A stretch of DNA of 45,193 nt from positions 1-45,193 of the forward strand of contig JAZNUV010000024.1 in NCBI GenBank assembly GCA_045592445.1, written 5' to 3'. The position numbers were made by a program, and so were the translations under genes. The notes beneath the pieces were generated by a model. It did no database searches and had not been told where the DNA came from. It was given only the letters and a program-made list of their open reading frames with translations. The DNA is from JAQXGO01 sp045592445. GTDB lineage: Bacteria > Bacillota > Clostridia > UMGS1883 > UMGS1540. Shown here piece after piece: positions 1 to 7,604 of this stretch; within the stretch, counting starts at the first letter, position 1; every line of letters begins with the position of its first letter.

Positions 1-436
1 TAGAACCGGGGCCGCGATGATATTTGGAACCGTGAGCCATAGGACCGCGGTGTGTGCCGAAACGTTTAACCGTACCTGCGTAGCCTTTACCTTTAGATGT
101 ACCTGTCACATCGACCTTATCGCCTTCGGCGAAGATTTCGACACTAACAACATCACCAGGATTCATTTCTGCCGCATTGTCCAGTCTAAACTCTTTCAGA
201 ACACGCTTTGCGCTAACGCCAGCCTTCTCAAAGTGACCTTTTTCGGGTTTGTTAACCTTCTTTTCTTTCTTGTCACCAAAGCCAAGCTGTACTGCTGCAT
301 AGCCATCGGTTTCAACTGTTTTCTTCTGTGTTACCGTGCAAGGTCCTGCTTCTATTACAGTCACAGGGATCAGACGGCCTTCAGGTGTGAAAACCTGTGT
401 CATGCCAACTTTCTTTCCGATAATTGCCTTGTTCAT
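1..436 (-). CDS. rplC: 50S ribosomal protein L3, C-terminus cut by window edge
   Basis: Ribosomal protein L3 binds 23S rRNA near the peptidyl-transferase centre and is an early assembly protein. The frame read from the ATG at 436 gives MNKAIIGKKVGMTQVF, the typical L3 start, followed by the glycine-rich GTSKGKGYAGTVKRFG segment and the MAHGSKYHRGPGS stretch that matches the conserved central loop. About 145 codons are visible; a full L3 has around 210, so the C-terminus lies beyond position 1. An AGGAGG-type ribosome binding site precedes the start, and rpsJ ends 44 bases upstream, so the two are in one operon, the usual S10-operon order. Confidence 0.96.
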   Translation of the reverse strand, partial: MNKAIIGKKVGMTQVFTPEGRLIPVTVIEAGPCTVTQKKTVETDGYAAVQLGFGDKKEKKVNKPEKGHFEKAGVSAKRVLKEFRLDNAAEMNPGDVVSVEIFAEGDKVDVTGTSKGKGYAGTVKRFGTHRGPMAHGSKYHRGPGS

Positions 437-480
437 TACATTTCCTCCTTTTGGTTATTGGTTGACAATATCGCCAACAT

Positions 481-810
481 TTACCGTGCGTCCTTACCGA
501 CAAGCTTGATTTCAATGCTTACGCCGGCTGGCACTTCCAGACGCCCAAGTGCCTCCACAGTTTTGTTTGTGGGGTACAGGATATCGATGAGTCTTTTGTG
601 TGTGCGCATTTCAAACTGCTCACGGGAATCCTTGTACTTGTGTACCGCTCTTAAAATCGTGATGATTTCTTTTTCTGTGGGGAGCGGTACCGGACCGGAT
701 ACTGTAGAACCTGTACGTTTTGCGGTTTCTACAATCTTCTCCGCCGCCTGGTCGATGAGCGCGTGCTCATACGCCTTCAGACGAATCCTGATTTTCTGCT
801 TTGCTGCCAT
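481..810 (-). CDS. rpsJ: 30S ribosomal protein S10
   Basis: S10 is part of the head of the small ribosomal subunit and also acts with NusB in transcription antitermination. The product is 109 residues, starting MAAKQKIRIRLKAYEH and containing the family hallmarks GPVPLPTEKE and KDSREQFEMRTHKRLIDI. The frame is open further upstream, but the ATG at 810 has an AGGAGG site eight bases ahead and gives the normal family length. It is the first gene of the S10 operon, with rplC next. A long untranslated leader precedes it. Confidence 0.98.
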   Translation of the reverse strand: MAAKQKIRIRLKAYEHALIDQAAEKIVETAKRTGSTVSGPVPLPTEKEIITILRAVHKYKDSREQFEMRTHKRLIDILYPTNKTVEALGRLEVPAGVSIEIKLVGKDAR

Positions 811-1090
811 ACTCTCGCCTCCTAAAAATTTTATCGCTGCCTGCGGCTTTTGCCGCCTTCCATGCCGACGAGATAAACCGTACACTCTGCCGGGCGTGTC
901 GCGCCCTTCCAAATAATAACCCGGATGCATAAGGCATATCCGGGCACAAATAAGCAAAAGAGCAAACTACTCCCTACTTAGTGTACAGTGACTGTCGCCC
1001 AATTTCAAGAATCGGACATTCTCCACGGAAAAACCCGACACGCAGTCGGCAACCTCCCGTTTCATCGTATGCCATGTCACAGCACATGAT
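811..1090 (-). promoter_or_regulatory. S10 operon 5' leader
   Basis: About 280 bases separate the promoter from rpsJ and hold no convincing gene. Read on the minus strand they contain a GGGAGGTTGCCGACTGCGTG block around 1034-1055 (stem CCGAC/GTCGG followed by a short T run), and a hairpin CCCGGAT/ATCCGGG at 920-944 followed by TTATTATTT, which resembles an attenuator. From memory, similar GGGAGGTT leaders occur upstream of rpsJ in other Firmicutes, which suggests autoregulation by a ribosomal protein. The regulator cannot be identified from this sequence. Confidence 0.6.
920..944 (-). terminator. attenuator-like hairpin in the S10 leader
   Basis: Seven-base-pair stem CCCGGAT/ATCCGGG, followed on the minus strand by TTATTATTT. 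The location between promoter and rpsJ fits conditional termination. The T run is interrupted, so it may be leaky. Confidence 0.45.
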
Positions 1091-1119
1091 ACTATATCAC
1101 ATTTCTCACTTTAATGCAA
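1091..1119 (-). promoter_or_regulatory. sigma-A promoter of the S10 operon
   Basis: On the minus strand TTGCAT (1114-1119) and TATAGT (1091-1096) are separated by 17 bases. The element sits about 280 bases upstream of rpsJ, behind an A/T-rich tract that could act as an UP element. Confidence 0.75.
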
Positions 1120-1181
1120 GCTTTTTTTAAAATTTTTTTTATTTTTTTCCATAAACATATTTTTTATCTCTAAAATCAAGA

Positions 1182-1212
1182 CTGCGACGCAGACTTTTTG
1201 CCTGCGTCGCAG
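1182..1212 (-). terminator. hairpin downstream of the 3D-domain gene
   Basis: Perfect 11-base-pair inverted repeat CTGCGACGCAG/CTGCGTCGCAG with a nine-base spacer, ten bases after the stop codon of the minus-strand gene. It is followed by TCTTGATTTT, a weak T tract, so termination is likely but perhaps incomplete. Confidence 0.65.
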
Positions 1213-1221
1213 AATTTCTTC

Positions 1222-2442
1222 CTATAATATATATACGTTTGCCTGTCTGCGGCCGAAGTTTCTAACTTCCGTTCTAGTATTAAAGAAAAGGTCCACCTTG
1301 TTCCCGTAAATACCGCCACCCGTATCTCCTGCTACGCAGTAGCCATAAGTCCACGAGCCATCCACAGCTTCCACATAAAGTCTTGTCCCGAGCGGAATAA
1401 CGGACGGATCCACCGCTATAACACCAGGTCCTGCCTTCATGCCGCTTGCCGTAATCCCGTAATATGGGTCACCCGGGTGCTTACCGCAGCTTTCATAAGA
1501 TAAATCATATGCGGTAGCCGTACACACAATCATTTTTTTATAGCTAAAATTCGCACCCTTTTCACGTGTTCCTGTTGTTGCTTTCGGTGTTGCCGTACCA
1601 ATTTCTACAATTTTATTCTTCGGTGCTGATGTAATCTCTTCGGATATCAGTTCCTTTGAAACCTCTACTGCATCATGGAATACCACCGTATATGTTTCAG
1701 TCTTTACACCATTCTTTCCTTTTTGTATAACGCGACTTTGCCCCTTTGTCAAGGAAGATGTTTTTCTTTCTTCTGTAGAATAGCCAAGACTGATTCTGTT
1801 TTTAACTTCACGCTTTTCCACACGCACCAAGCGGACCGTCATGCCATCTTCAAGCACCGTATCAATTGCCGGCTCTGTAAAGTCCAGTTCTCCGACCGTA
1901 ATGCCGATTTCAGTAAGCATTGCACCGACCGTATCTGATAACGTGCTGACAGAAAGCGAACCCGCGTCACCAAAATACTGAATTTGCTTGACACGTTTTA
2001 TTGTGACAGACATGCCTCTTGTAACGGCCGTTTCCGCGGCGGGTGTTAAAATATCATTTGCTCCTAATTCAATCCCTTTTTCAGAAAGCATCTCCCCGAC
2101 GGTTGCCGCAAGTGTATATACCTCTTTTGTTTCTCCATCGGAAAGGATAAGAGGTATTGCGCGCCGAATTCGAATATTCATATTCGCCATTACAACTGTA
2201 TCCTGCGAGGGCTCCACTCTATCAAATTCACCGGGTATAATCTCAGCTTCCTCGAGTACTTCCCCAACTGTTGTTTTAACTGTTTTAAAATTTGTTACAA
2301 AGTTTTCATCATAAATGTGAACAACTTTGCCTGATACCGCAGCGCAAACGACAACCGTTATCGCCGCGAGAACTACTGTCGCAACTACAGGCACAACATA
2401 TCGCCTGATTTTTTGCTTGAGTAATTCTCCTGATTTAAACAT
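1222..2442 (-). CDS. G5 and 3D domain cell-wall protein (YabE/Rpf-like)
   Basis: Predicted cell-wall-remodelling protein of 406 residues. An N-terminal membrane segment (about residues 15-35) is followed by three DUF348 repeats (about 40-210), a G5 domain (about 210-285) and a C-terminal 3D domain (about 300-406). The 3D domain carries the expected acidic residues in VIAVDPSVIPLGT and AGDTGGGIYGNKVDLFF; in the family this fold is related to lytic transglycosylases such as MltA. The ATG at 2442 is chosen over the longer frame because AAGGAGTG lies just upstream. It is divergent from the LysM/CAP gene, with a strong promoter at 2465-2493 and a hairpin after its stop. Catalytic activity is inferred from the family only. 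Confidence 0.9.
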   Translation of the reverse strand: MFKSGELLKQKIRRYVVPVVATVVLAAITVVVCAAVSGKVVHIYDENFVTNFKTVKTTVGEVLEEAEIIPGEFDRVEPSQDTVVMANMNIRIRRAIPLILSDGETKEVYTLAATVGEMLSEKGIELGANDILTPAAETAVTRGMSVTIKRVKQIQYFGDAGSLSVSTLSDTVGAMLTEIGITVGELDFTEPAIDTVLEDGMTVRLVRVEKREVKNRISLGYSTEERKTSSLTKGQSRVIQKGKNGVKTETYTVVFHDAVEVSKELISEEITSAPKNKIVEIGTATPKATTGTREKGANFSYKKMIVCTATAYDLSYESCGKHPGDPYYGITASGMKAGPGVIAVDPSVIPLGTRLYVEAVDGSWTYGYCVAGDTGGGIYGNKVDLFFNTRTEVRNFGRRQANVYIL

Positions 2443-2464
2443 CAAAATCACTCCTTCGCGTACT

Positions 2465-2493
2465 ATTTTAATATAAATTGTTTCACTTGTCAA
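2465..2493 (-). promoter_or_regulatory. sigma-A promoter of the 3D-domain gene
   Basis: TTGACA (2488-2493) and TAAAAT (2465-2470) with a 17-base spacer on the minus strand, 22 bases from the start codon. A 9-base inverted repeat ATGTAATAA/TTATTACAT (2502-2527) lies directly upstream and could bind a regulator. Confidence 0.8.
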
Positions 2494-2717
2494 ACCATTT
2501 TATGTAATAATTTCAATTTTATTACATATTTAGTAATTTTAAGGGGATTTTAATTTTCGGGCAAAAGTGGAGAAAAGCCTGTAAATATGGGATTTTTAAA
2601 TATTTAGAAAACTTTAAAATTTTGTTACAAATTCTTTTAAAAATTTTTTAAATCTTTGCAATAAATATAACTTTTTTTGGTTTTTCCACGATTTTCCCCC
2701 ATTGGAAACACTTACAT

Positions 2718-2747
2718 TTGCTTTTACACTTCCTTGCGTGTTATACT
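2718..2747 (+). promoter_or_regulatory. promoter of the LysM/CAP gene
   Basis: TTGCTT (2718-2723) and TATACT (2742-2747) with an 18-base spacer, about 47 bases before the ATG. The 2528-2717 stretch upstream is very A/T-rich and I see no gene in it. Confidence 0.65.
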
Positions 2748-2794
2748 TGAATTGTAAGCCTCGCAGGCAATTTAATTGAAAGGAAGTACATAAT

Positions 2795-3388
2795 ATGAAA
2801 AAACTGATTTCTCTATCAGCTGCCGCCTTGCTCTTTTGTAGCCTACCTACATCGGCAGCCACTTATACCGTCCGCTTTGGCGATACACTTTGGAAAATTG
2901 CAGTCCGATATAAAATCGGTTGCAGTGAGCTTATAAGCGCAAACGAAAACCTTAAAAATCCTGACCTTATATACCCTGGTCAATCCGTAACCGTTCCCCA
3001 ACCCGACACTACAATTACAAATTTCGAGAGCGAGGTTGTCCGCCTTGTCAATGAAATCCGTGTATCGCACGGTCTCGGCACATTAACAGAGGACTGGGAA
3101 CTTGCACGCGTGGCACGCTATAAAAGTCAGGACATGCACGACAAACGCTACTTTTCACACCAAAGTCCTACATATGGTTCCCCCTTTAATATGATGAAAA
3201 GCTTTGGTATTTCGTATCGAACGGCGGGCGAAAATATTGCAAAAGGGCAACGCACACCGAAAGCTGTCGTGGATGCTTGGATGAACTCATCCGGCCATCG
3301 TGCTAATATCTTAAATCGAAATTATACTAAAATTGGCATTGGTTACGTTGCAGACGGAAATTATTGGACACAAATGTTTATAGGATAA
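2795..3388 (+). CDS. secreted LysM and CAP (SCP/PR1) domain protein
   Basis: A 197-residue secreted protein. Residues 1-22 form a signal peptide ending TSAA. A LysM peptidoglycan-binding domain follows (about 23-67, TYTVRFGDTLWKIAVRYKI), then a CAP domain of the YkwD type (about 76-197) with the family motifs RYFSHQSP, AGENIAKG and SGHRANIL. LysM should hold it on the cell wall; the biochemical role of bacterial CAP domains is generally unknown. The start has a GAAAGGAAG site. It is monocistronic: own promoter upstream and a strong terminator ten bases after the stop. It is divergent from another wall-associated gene, which suggests shared regulation. Confidence 0.92.
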   Translation: MKKLISLSAAALLFCSLPTSAATYTVRFGDTLWKIAVRYKIGCSELISANENLKNPDLIYPGQSVTVPQPDTTITNFESEVVRLVNEIRVSHGLGTLTEDWELARVARYKSQDMHDKRYFSHQSPTYGSPFNMMKSFGISYRTAGENIAKGQRTPKAVVDAWMNSSGHRANILNRNYTKIGIGYVADGNYWTQMFIG

Positions 3389-3397
3389 TCAGAACAC

Positions 3398-3436
3398 AAA
3401 AACCGCATTCAGGCATATGACCCGGATGCGGTTTTT
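3398..3436 (+). terminator. rho-independent terminator after the LysM/CAP gene
   Basis: Stem AAAAACCGCAT (3398-3408) with ATGCGGTTTTT (3426-3436), ending in a T run. Confidence 0.9.
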
Positions 3437-3509
3437 CTCTTTTTTGTATTCATTGAAAGTATGTAAACAAGCTTTAGCACCGATATTGAAAAATACGATG
3501 TGCATATCA

Positions 3510-3743
3510 TTATAGAACACAATAGATATCCTCTAAAATTTCGGAAACACTGACAGGTGTCACGTTTCCTTCCGCCATTTTTCGAATGAGCCGCAAAACA
3601 TTCTCTGCCGTATCAGGAACAAAATGTTCCGCCCCTTCCCCATCTGCGTAAACAGAAATTCCTACTTTGTTTTCGAAAAAAATTATATTGTATGTAATCT
3701 TTTTATTTGCAATCATTTTTTCTTCAACTAAGACACGTTCCAT
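3510..3743 (-). CDS. small conserved protein, DUF6514-like
   Basis: A 77-residue soluble protein starting MERVLVEEKMIANKKITYNI, with no membrane segment, signal peptide or cysteine motif apart from a single Cys near the C-terminus. Sequence style (MERVLVEE start, then a YADGEGAEHF and a VLRLIRKMAEGNVTPVSV segment) resembles the DUF6514 family of Clostridia, from memory; function is unknown. The ATG at 3743 follows a GAGGGAAATAAA site. It is divergent from an XRE regulator, and its promoter carries an operator-like palindrome exactly between the -35 and -10 boxes, so it is probably repressed by a DNA-binding protein, plausibly the neighbour. Confidence 0.75.
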   Translation of the reverse strand: MERVLVEEKMIANKKITYNIIFFENKVGISVYADGEGAEHFVPDTAENVLRLIRKMAEGNVTPVSVSEILEDIYCVL

Positions 3744-3778
3744 TTTATTTCCCTCACTTTATTTTTTATTGTTTTAAC

Positions 3779-3807
3779 ATAATATCACCTTTTCAGGTGA
3801 TTGTCAA
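3779..3807 (-). promoter_or_regulatory. promoter of the DUF6514-like gene
   Basis: TTGACA (3802-3807) and TATTAT (3779-3784), 17-base spacer, minus strand. The entire spacer is occupied by a palindrome. Confidence 0.85.
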
Positions 3808-3831
3808 CATATTTTTAACCTTTTTAGGTGA
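3785..3831. promoter_or_regulatory. two operator-like palindromes
   Basis: Two 16-base elements: TCACCTTTTCAGGTGA (3785-3800, perfect six-base arms) and TAACCTTTTTAGGTGA (3816-3831, one mismatch). They start 31 bases apart, about three helical turns, so a repressor could bind both on one DNA face. The first fills the spacer of the minus-strand promoter. The best candidate regulator is the adjacent XRE protein, but this is inference. Confidence 0.75.
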
Positions 3832-3900
3832 TTTTTACATATTGTACAAAAAATGATATTTTTTTTTATTCTGAGTAGTATGTTTTTTGTGAATTTCGTA

Positions 3901-3929
3901 TTGACAAAAAAAATCGCATCATATATAAT
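3901..3929 (+). promoter_or_regulatory. consensus promoter of the XRE gene
   Basis: TTGACA (3901-3906) and TATAAT (3924-3929) with a 17-base spacer, a perfect sigma-A consensus, 56 bases before the start codon. Confidence 0.85.
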
Positions 3930-3985
3930 AAAAACGAAAATGATATATTTTATAGATAACTTTTTGTTAGGAAGGAGGGCGCAGA

Positions 3986-4381
3986 TTGTACGACTCCATT
4001 AAAATTGCAAATCGAATTAAAGAACTGGCAAAACAACAAAATAAACCAATTAGCGAAGTTTTAACTGCTTGCGGTCTTGGCATAAATACAATTTCGAAGA
4101 TGCGCAAGGGAACAGATATTAGAACTTTAAATTTTGCCAAAATTGCTGATTATCTGAACACTTCCTGCGACTATCTGCTCGGTCGAACGGACGACCCGAC
4201 CTTTATTCCGAAATTCGAACAGAAAGATGTGCGCCGTCCCTTTGTCTATTCGCTTGAAGAAATATATTATGAGCCGCTTTTCGTGGCAGAACCGGATATA
4301 ACCGAAATATCAGACGACTTACCGCCTTATCTCCCAAACAAAACTCGCACTCCGAAAGACGAAGAATCCTCCGAAAAATAA
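3986..4381 (+). CDS. XRE-family HTH transcriptional regulator
   Basis: A 131-residue DNA-binding protein. Residues 5-68 form a Cro/C1-type helix-turn-helix domain (IANRIKELAKQQNKPISEVL, then GINTISKMRKGTDIRT and the family-typical IADYLNTSCDYLLGRTDDP). The C-terminal 60 residues are acidic and proline-rich, with no recognised domain. The start is TTG with an AGGAGGG site seven bases upstream; no nearby ATG in frame gives the complete HTH. It has its own consensus promoter and terminator and is divergent from the DUF6514-like gene, whose promoter contains palindromes that this protein might bind. Confidence 0.9.
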   Translation: MYDSIKIANRIKELAKQQNKPISEVLTACGLGINTISKMRKGTDIRTLNFAKIADYLNTSCDYLLGRTDDPTFIPKFEQKDVRRPFVYSLEEIYYEPLFVAEPDITEISDDLPPYLPNKTRTPKDEESSEK

Positions 4382-4413
4382 AACCTGCGCTATATGATTA
4401 TATTGCGGGTTTT
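4380..4413 (+). terminator. terminator of the XRE gene
   Basis: Stem AAAACCTGC/GCGGGTTTT (4380-4388 and 4405-4413, one G-T pair), overlapping the stop codon and followed by ATT. Confidence 0.7.
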
Positions 4414-4467
4414 ATTATGCTTTTTTATACGCTCTACGCAAAATTATTTTATGATCGAAAAAAAGGC

Positions 4468-4496
4468 TTGCAAATAGCTATGAAATGTGGTATACT
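4468..4496 (+). promoter_or_regulatory. promoter of tRNA-Val
   Basis: TTGCAA (4468-4473) and TATACT (4491-4496), 17-base spacer, 11 bases before the mature tRNA 5' end. Confidence 0.8.
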
Positions 4497-4507
4497 ATAA
4501 ATGTTAT

Positions 4508-4584
4508 GGAGGTATAGCTCAGCTGGTCAGAGCGCTCGCTTCACATGCGAGAGGTCGTAGGTTCGAGCCCTACTATCTCTACCA
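4508..4584 (+). tRNA. tRNA-Val (anticodon CAC)
   Basis: A 77-base cloverleaf with encoded CCA. Acceptor GGAGGTA pairs with TATCTCT (two G-T pairs), the D arm is GCTC...GAGC, the anticodon arm CTCGC-TTCACAT-GCGAG exposes CAC, and the T arm GTAGG-TTCGAGC-CCTAC is standard. It has a dedicated promoter and terminator, so it is a single-gene unit. Confidence 0.95.
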
Positions 4585-4585
4585 G

Positions 4586-4624
4586 AAAAAGACATTTTTC
4601 GACAAAGAAAAATGTCTTTTTTTT
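4586..4624 (+). terminator. terminator of tRNA-Val
   Basis: Fifteen-base-pair stem (4586-4600 with 4607-4621) with a six-base loop, ending in a run of eight Ts. Confidence 0.92.
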
Positions 4625-4711
4625 AGCTATTGCGGAGCAATAATTTCGCTTTGCAACTTGTTGCAAAATATAGCTAATAACAAATTTATCTCTATGTTTC
4701 TGCTTCCCATA

Positions 4712-4747
4712 AAAACCGGATGTTTAGAATATTAAACATCCGGTTTT
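4712..4747. terminator. bidirectional terminator
   Basis: Perfect 15-base-pair stem (4712-4726 with 4733-4747) with A and T tracts at its two ends, between tRNA-Val (plus) and ppdK (minus). It probably backs up both units. The 4625-4711 stretch before it shows nothing else. Confidence 0.85.
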
Positions 4748-4759
4748 CGTTATACAAAA

Positions 4760-4795
4760 AAAGGACCTTGTCAACTTTCTCCGACAAGGTCCTTT
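4760..4795 (-). terminator. ppdK terminator
   Basis: Stem AAAGGACCTTGTC (4760-4772) with GACAAGGTCCTTT (4783-4795), followed by seven Ts on the minus strand. It lies 70 bases after the ppdK stop and is in tandem with the 4712-4747 hairpin. Confidence 0.9.
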
Positions 4796-4865
4796 CAATC
4801 TTTTATCTTAACTTTTATCTTGTAATGAAGTTTTGCTCCAAAACAAGGATTTTAAAGCCAAACCT

Positions 4866-7487
4866 TCAGCGCAGTGCTGCTTGTGCCGCCGCAAGGCGTG
4901 CAATCGGCACACGGAAAGGTGAACAAGAAACATAGTCAAGGCCTAATTCGTGGCAGAATTCGACGCTGGTTGGATCGCCGCCATGCTCGCCGCATATACC
5001 GACATGCAGTTCAGGTCTTACGCTCTTGCCGAGCTTTACGCTCATTTCCATGAGTTTACCAACACCTGTTCTATCGAGCTTTGCAAACGGGTCATTTTCA
5101 AATATTTTGGTTTCATAATATGCATCCAGGAACTTACCTGCATCATCACGCGAGAAACCGTATGTCATCTGCGTCAAATCATTTGTACCAAAGCAGAAGA
5201 ACGCCGCTTCCTTTGCAATATCGTCAGCCGTTAATGCCGCACGAGGAATTTCAATCATCGTACCAACTTCATAGGAAAGAGAAACACCAGCTGCTTCAAT
5301 TTCCGCATCTGCAGTCTGTACAACAACTTCCTTAACGTATTTTAATTCTTTAATATCGCCAATCAACGGAATCATAATCTCAGGGCGAACCGTCCACTCC
5401 GCATGTGCCTTCTGTACGTTAATAGCGGCACGAATAATGGCTTTTGTCTGCATCTTTGCAATTTCAGGATATGTGACAGCCAAACGGCAACCGCGGTGAC
5501 CCATCATGGGATTAAATTCGTGCAGCGAATCAATGATTGCCTTAATGGTCTCCACGCTCTTACCCTGAGATTTTGCAAGTGCTTCGATGTCCTCTTCCTC
5601 TGTGGGAACAAACTCATGAAGCGGGGGATCCAGGAAACGAATCGTAACCGGATTGCCTTCTAACGCCTCATAAAGTGCCTCAAAGTCACCCTGCTGCATA
5701 GGCAGGATTTTTTCAAGTGCTGCTTCTCTCTCCTCTACAGTATCAGAGCAAATCATTTCGCGGAAAGCGTCAATTCTGTTGCCTTCAAAGAACATATGTT
5801 CTGTACGACAAAGACCAATACCCTCTGCGCCGAGCTCACGTGCTTTCTTTGCATCCTGCGGCGTGTCCGCATTCGTTCTTACCTTCAAGACTCTGTATTT
5901 ATCTGCCCATGCCATAATTCTGCCGAAGTCCCCTCCGATGGCCGCATCAACCGTCGGAATAATTCCATCGTAAATTTTACCTGTGGAGCCGTCAATGGAA
6001 ATTGCATCCCCTTCACAGAAGGTTTTACCCGCCAGAATAAACTTTTTATTTTCTTCATCCATAGCAATTTCGCTGCAACCGGATACACAGCAGGTTCCCA
6101 TACCGCGAGCAACGACAGCCGCATGCGATGTCATACCGCCACGTACCGTCAAAATACCCTGTGCAGCCTTCATGCCTTCAATATCCTCAGGAGAAGTTTC
6201 CAGGCGAACCAATACTACCTTTTCTCCCCTTGCCTTCCATGCCTTTGCATCATCTGCTGTAAATACAATTTTGCCACATGCCGCACCCGGAGAAGCTGCA
6301 AGTGCTTTTGCCATCGGCTCTGCCTTTTTCAACGCTGCCGCATCAAACTGCGGATGCAAAAGCGTGTCGAGATTTCTCGGGTCTATCATCAAAACGGCTT
6401 CCTTTTCGGAAATCATGCCTTCGTCAACAAGATCACATGCTATGCGAAGTGCAGCCTGTGCCGTTCTTTTACCGTTTCTTGTCTGGAGCATGTAAAGTTT
6501 CTTATCTTCAATGGTAAACTCCATGTCCTGCATATCTCTGTAATGCTTTTCAAGCGTATTGCAAATTTCTAAAAATTGTGCATACACTTCGGGCATAACA
6601 TCTTTCAGTTGATCAATCTTTTGCGGTGTACGAACACCTGCAACAACGTCCTCACCCTGTGCGTTCATCAAAAATTCGCCCATCAGTTGCTTCTCGCCCG
6701 TGGCAGGGTCGCGCGTGAAGGCAACGCCTGTGCCGGAAGTTTCACCCATATTGCCAAACGCCATCATCTGTACGTTTACAGCCGTACCCCAGGAATAAGG
6801 AATATCATTATCACGGCGATACACATTTGCGCGAGGGTTGTCCCAAGAACGGAAAACTGCTTCCACCGCACCCATGAGTTGCTCTTTCGGGTCAGTCGGG
6901 AAATCTTTGCCAATTTTCGATTTATATTCTGCTTTGAACTGGTTTGCCAATTCGCGAAGGTCCTCCGCAGTCAAGTCAACGTCCTGCGTAATACCTTTCT
7001 TTTCCTTCATCTCGTCAATCAACTGCTCAAAATACTTTTTACCGACTTCCATTACAACATCGGAATACATTTGAATAAATCTGCGATAGCAGTCGTATGC
7101 CCATCTCGGATTGCCTGATTTTTTCGCCATAACCTCAACAACCTCTTCATTCAGACCGAGGTTTAAAATCGTGTCCATCATGCCGGGCATAGAAGCTCTG
7201 GCACCAGAGCGTACAGATACCAAAAGCGGATTTTCGTTATCGCCAAATTTTTTTCCGCAAATTTCTTCCATTTTACCGATATGTTCCATGATCTGTGCTT
7301 CGATCTCACTGTTGATTTTACGACCATCCTCATAATACTGTGTGCAGGCCTCGGTCGTAATCGTAAAGCCCTGTGGTACCGGCAGACCAAGTTTTGTCAT
7401 TTCCGCAAGATTTGCGCCCTTACCGCCCAAAAGATTGCGCATGGAAGCGTCACCCTCGCGGAACAAATATACAAATTTATTTGCCAT
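4866..7487 (-). CDS. ppdK: pyruvate, phosphate dikinase
   Basis: PPDK interconverts ATP, phosphate and pyruvate with AMP, PPi and phosphoenolpyruvate in the cytoplasm. In anaerobic Clostridia it often works in the glycolytic direction or replaces pyruvate kinase. The 873-residue product has the normal length and all three parts: the N-terminal ATP-grasp-like nucleotide domain (LLGGKGANLAEM near residue 20), the central swivelling domain with the phosphorylated histidine in GGMTSHAAVVARGMG (near residue 455), and the C-terminal PEP/pyruvate barrel with the catalytic cysteine in GICGEHGGDP (near 830). The ATG at 7487 follows AAGGGG. Two terminators lie downstream. It is monocistronic. Confidence 0.98.
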   Translation of the reverse strand: MANKFVYLFREGDASMRNLLGGKGANLAEMTKLGLPVPQGFTITTEACTQYYEDGRKINSEIEAQIMEHIGKMEEICGKKFGDNENPLLVSVRSGARASMPGMMDTILNLGLNEEVVEVMAKKSGNPRWAYDCYRRFIQMYSDVVMEVGKKYFEQLIDEMKEKKGITQDVDLTAEDLRELANQFKAEYKSKIGKDFPTDPKEQLMGAVEAVFRSWDNPRANVYRRDNDIPYSWGTAVNVQMMAFGNMGETSGTGVAFTRDPATGEKQLMGEFLMNAQGEDVVAGVRTPQKIDQLKDVMPEVYAQFLEICNTLEKHYRDMQDMEFTIEDKKLYMLQTRNGKRTAQAALRIACDLVDEGMISEKEAVLMIDPRNLDTLLHPQFDAAALKKAEPMAKALAASPGAACGKIVFTADDAKAWKARGEKVVLVRLETSPEDIEGMKAAQGILTVRGGMTSHAAVVARGMGTCCVSGCSEIAMDEENKKFILAGKTFCEGDAISIDGSTGKIYDGIIPTVDAAIGGDFGRIMAWADKYRVLKVRTNADTPQDAKKARELGAEGIGLCRTEHMFFEGNRIDAFREMICSDTVEEREAALEKILPMQQGDFEALYEALEGNPVTIRFLDPPLHEFVPTEEEDIEALAKSQGKSVETIKAIIDSLHEFNPMMGHRGCRLAVTYPEIAKMQTKAIIRAAINVQKAHAEWTVRPEIMIPLIGDIKELKYVKEVVVQTADAEIEAAGVSLSYEVGTMIEIPRAALTADDIAKEAAFFCFGTNDLTQMTYGFSRDDAGKFLDAYYETKIFENDPFAKLDRTGVGKLMEMSVKLGKSVRPELHVGICGEHGGDPTSVEFCHELGLDYVSCSPFRVPIARLAAAQAALR

Positions 7488-7528
7488 GTTATAACCCCTT
7501 TCAAAAATAATTTTCTACCATCTCTCAT

Positions 7529-7556
7529 ATATTACATATGAACTATTCTCCATCAA
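7529..7556 (-). promoter_or_regulatory. possible ppdK promoter
   Basis: TTGATG (7551-7556) and TAATAT (7529-7534) with a 16-base spacer on the minus strand. The match is modest. Confidence 0.4.
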
Positions 7557-7604
7557 AAATAAAAATCCTTCTTTTTTTTTAACTTTTTTAAGGAGATGAA
7601 TCAT

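Noticed and set aside
17..916. Long plus-strand reading frame over rplC and rpsJ
   Set aside because: Antisense to two certain ribosomal genes, no ribosome site and a cysteine/phenylalanine-rich sequence typical of shadow frames.
2712..2728. TTACA repeats as a WalR box
   Set aside because: Spacing is 12 rather than 11 bases and orientation does not match the usual direct repeat; too weak to claim.
5796..6572. Plus-strand frame opposite ppdK
   Set aside because: Fully antisense to a conserved enzyme, with low-complexity residues and no start site.
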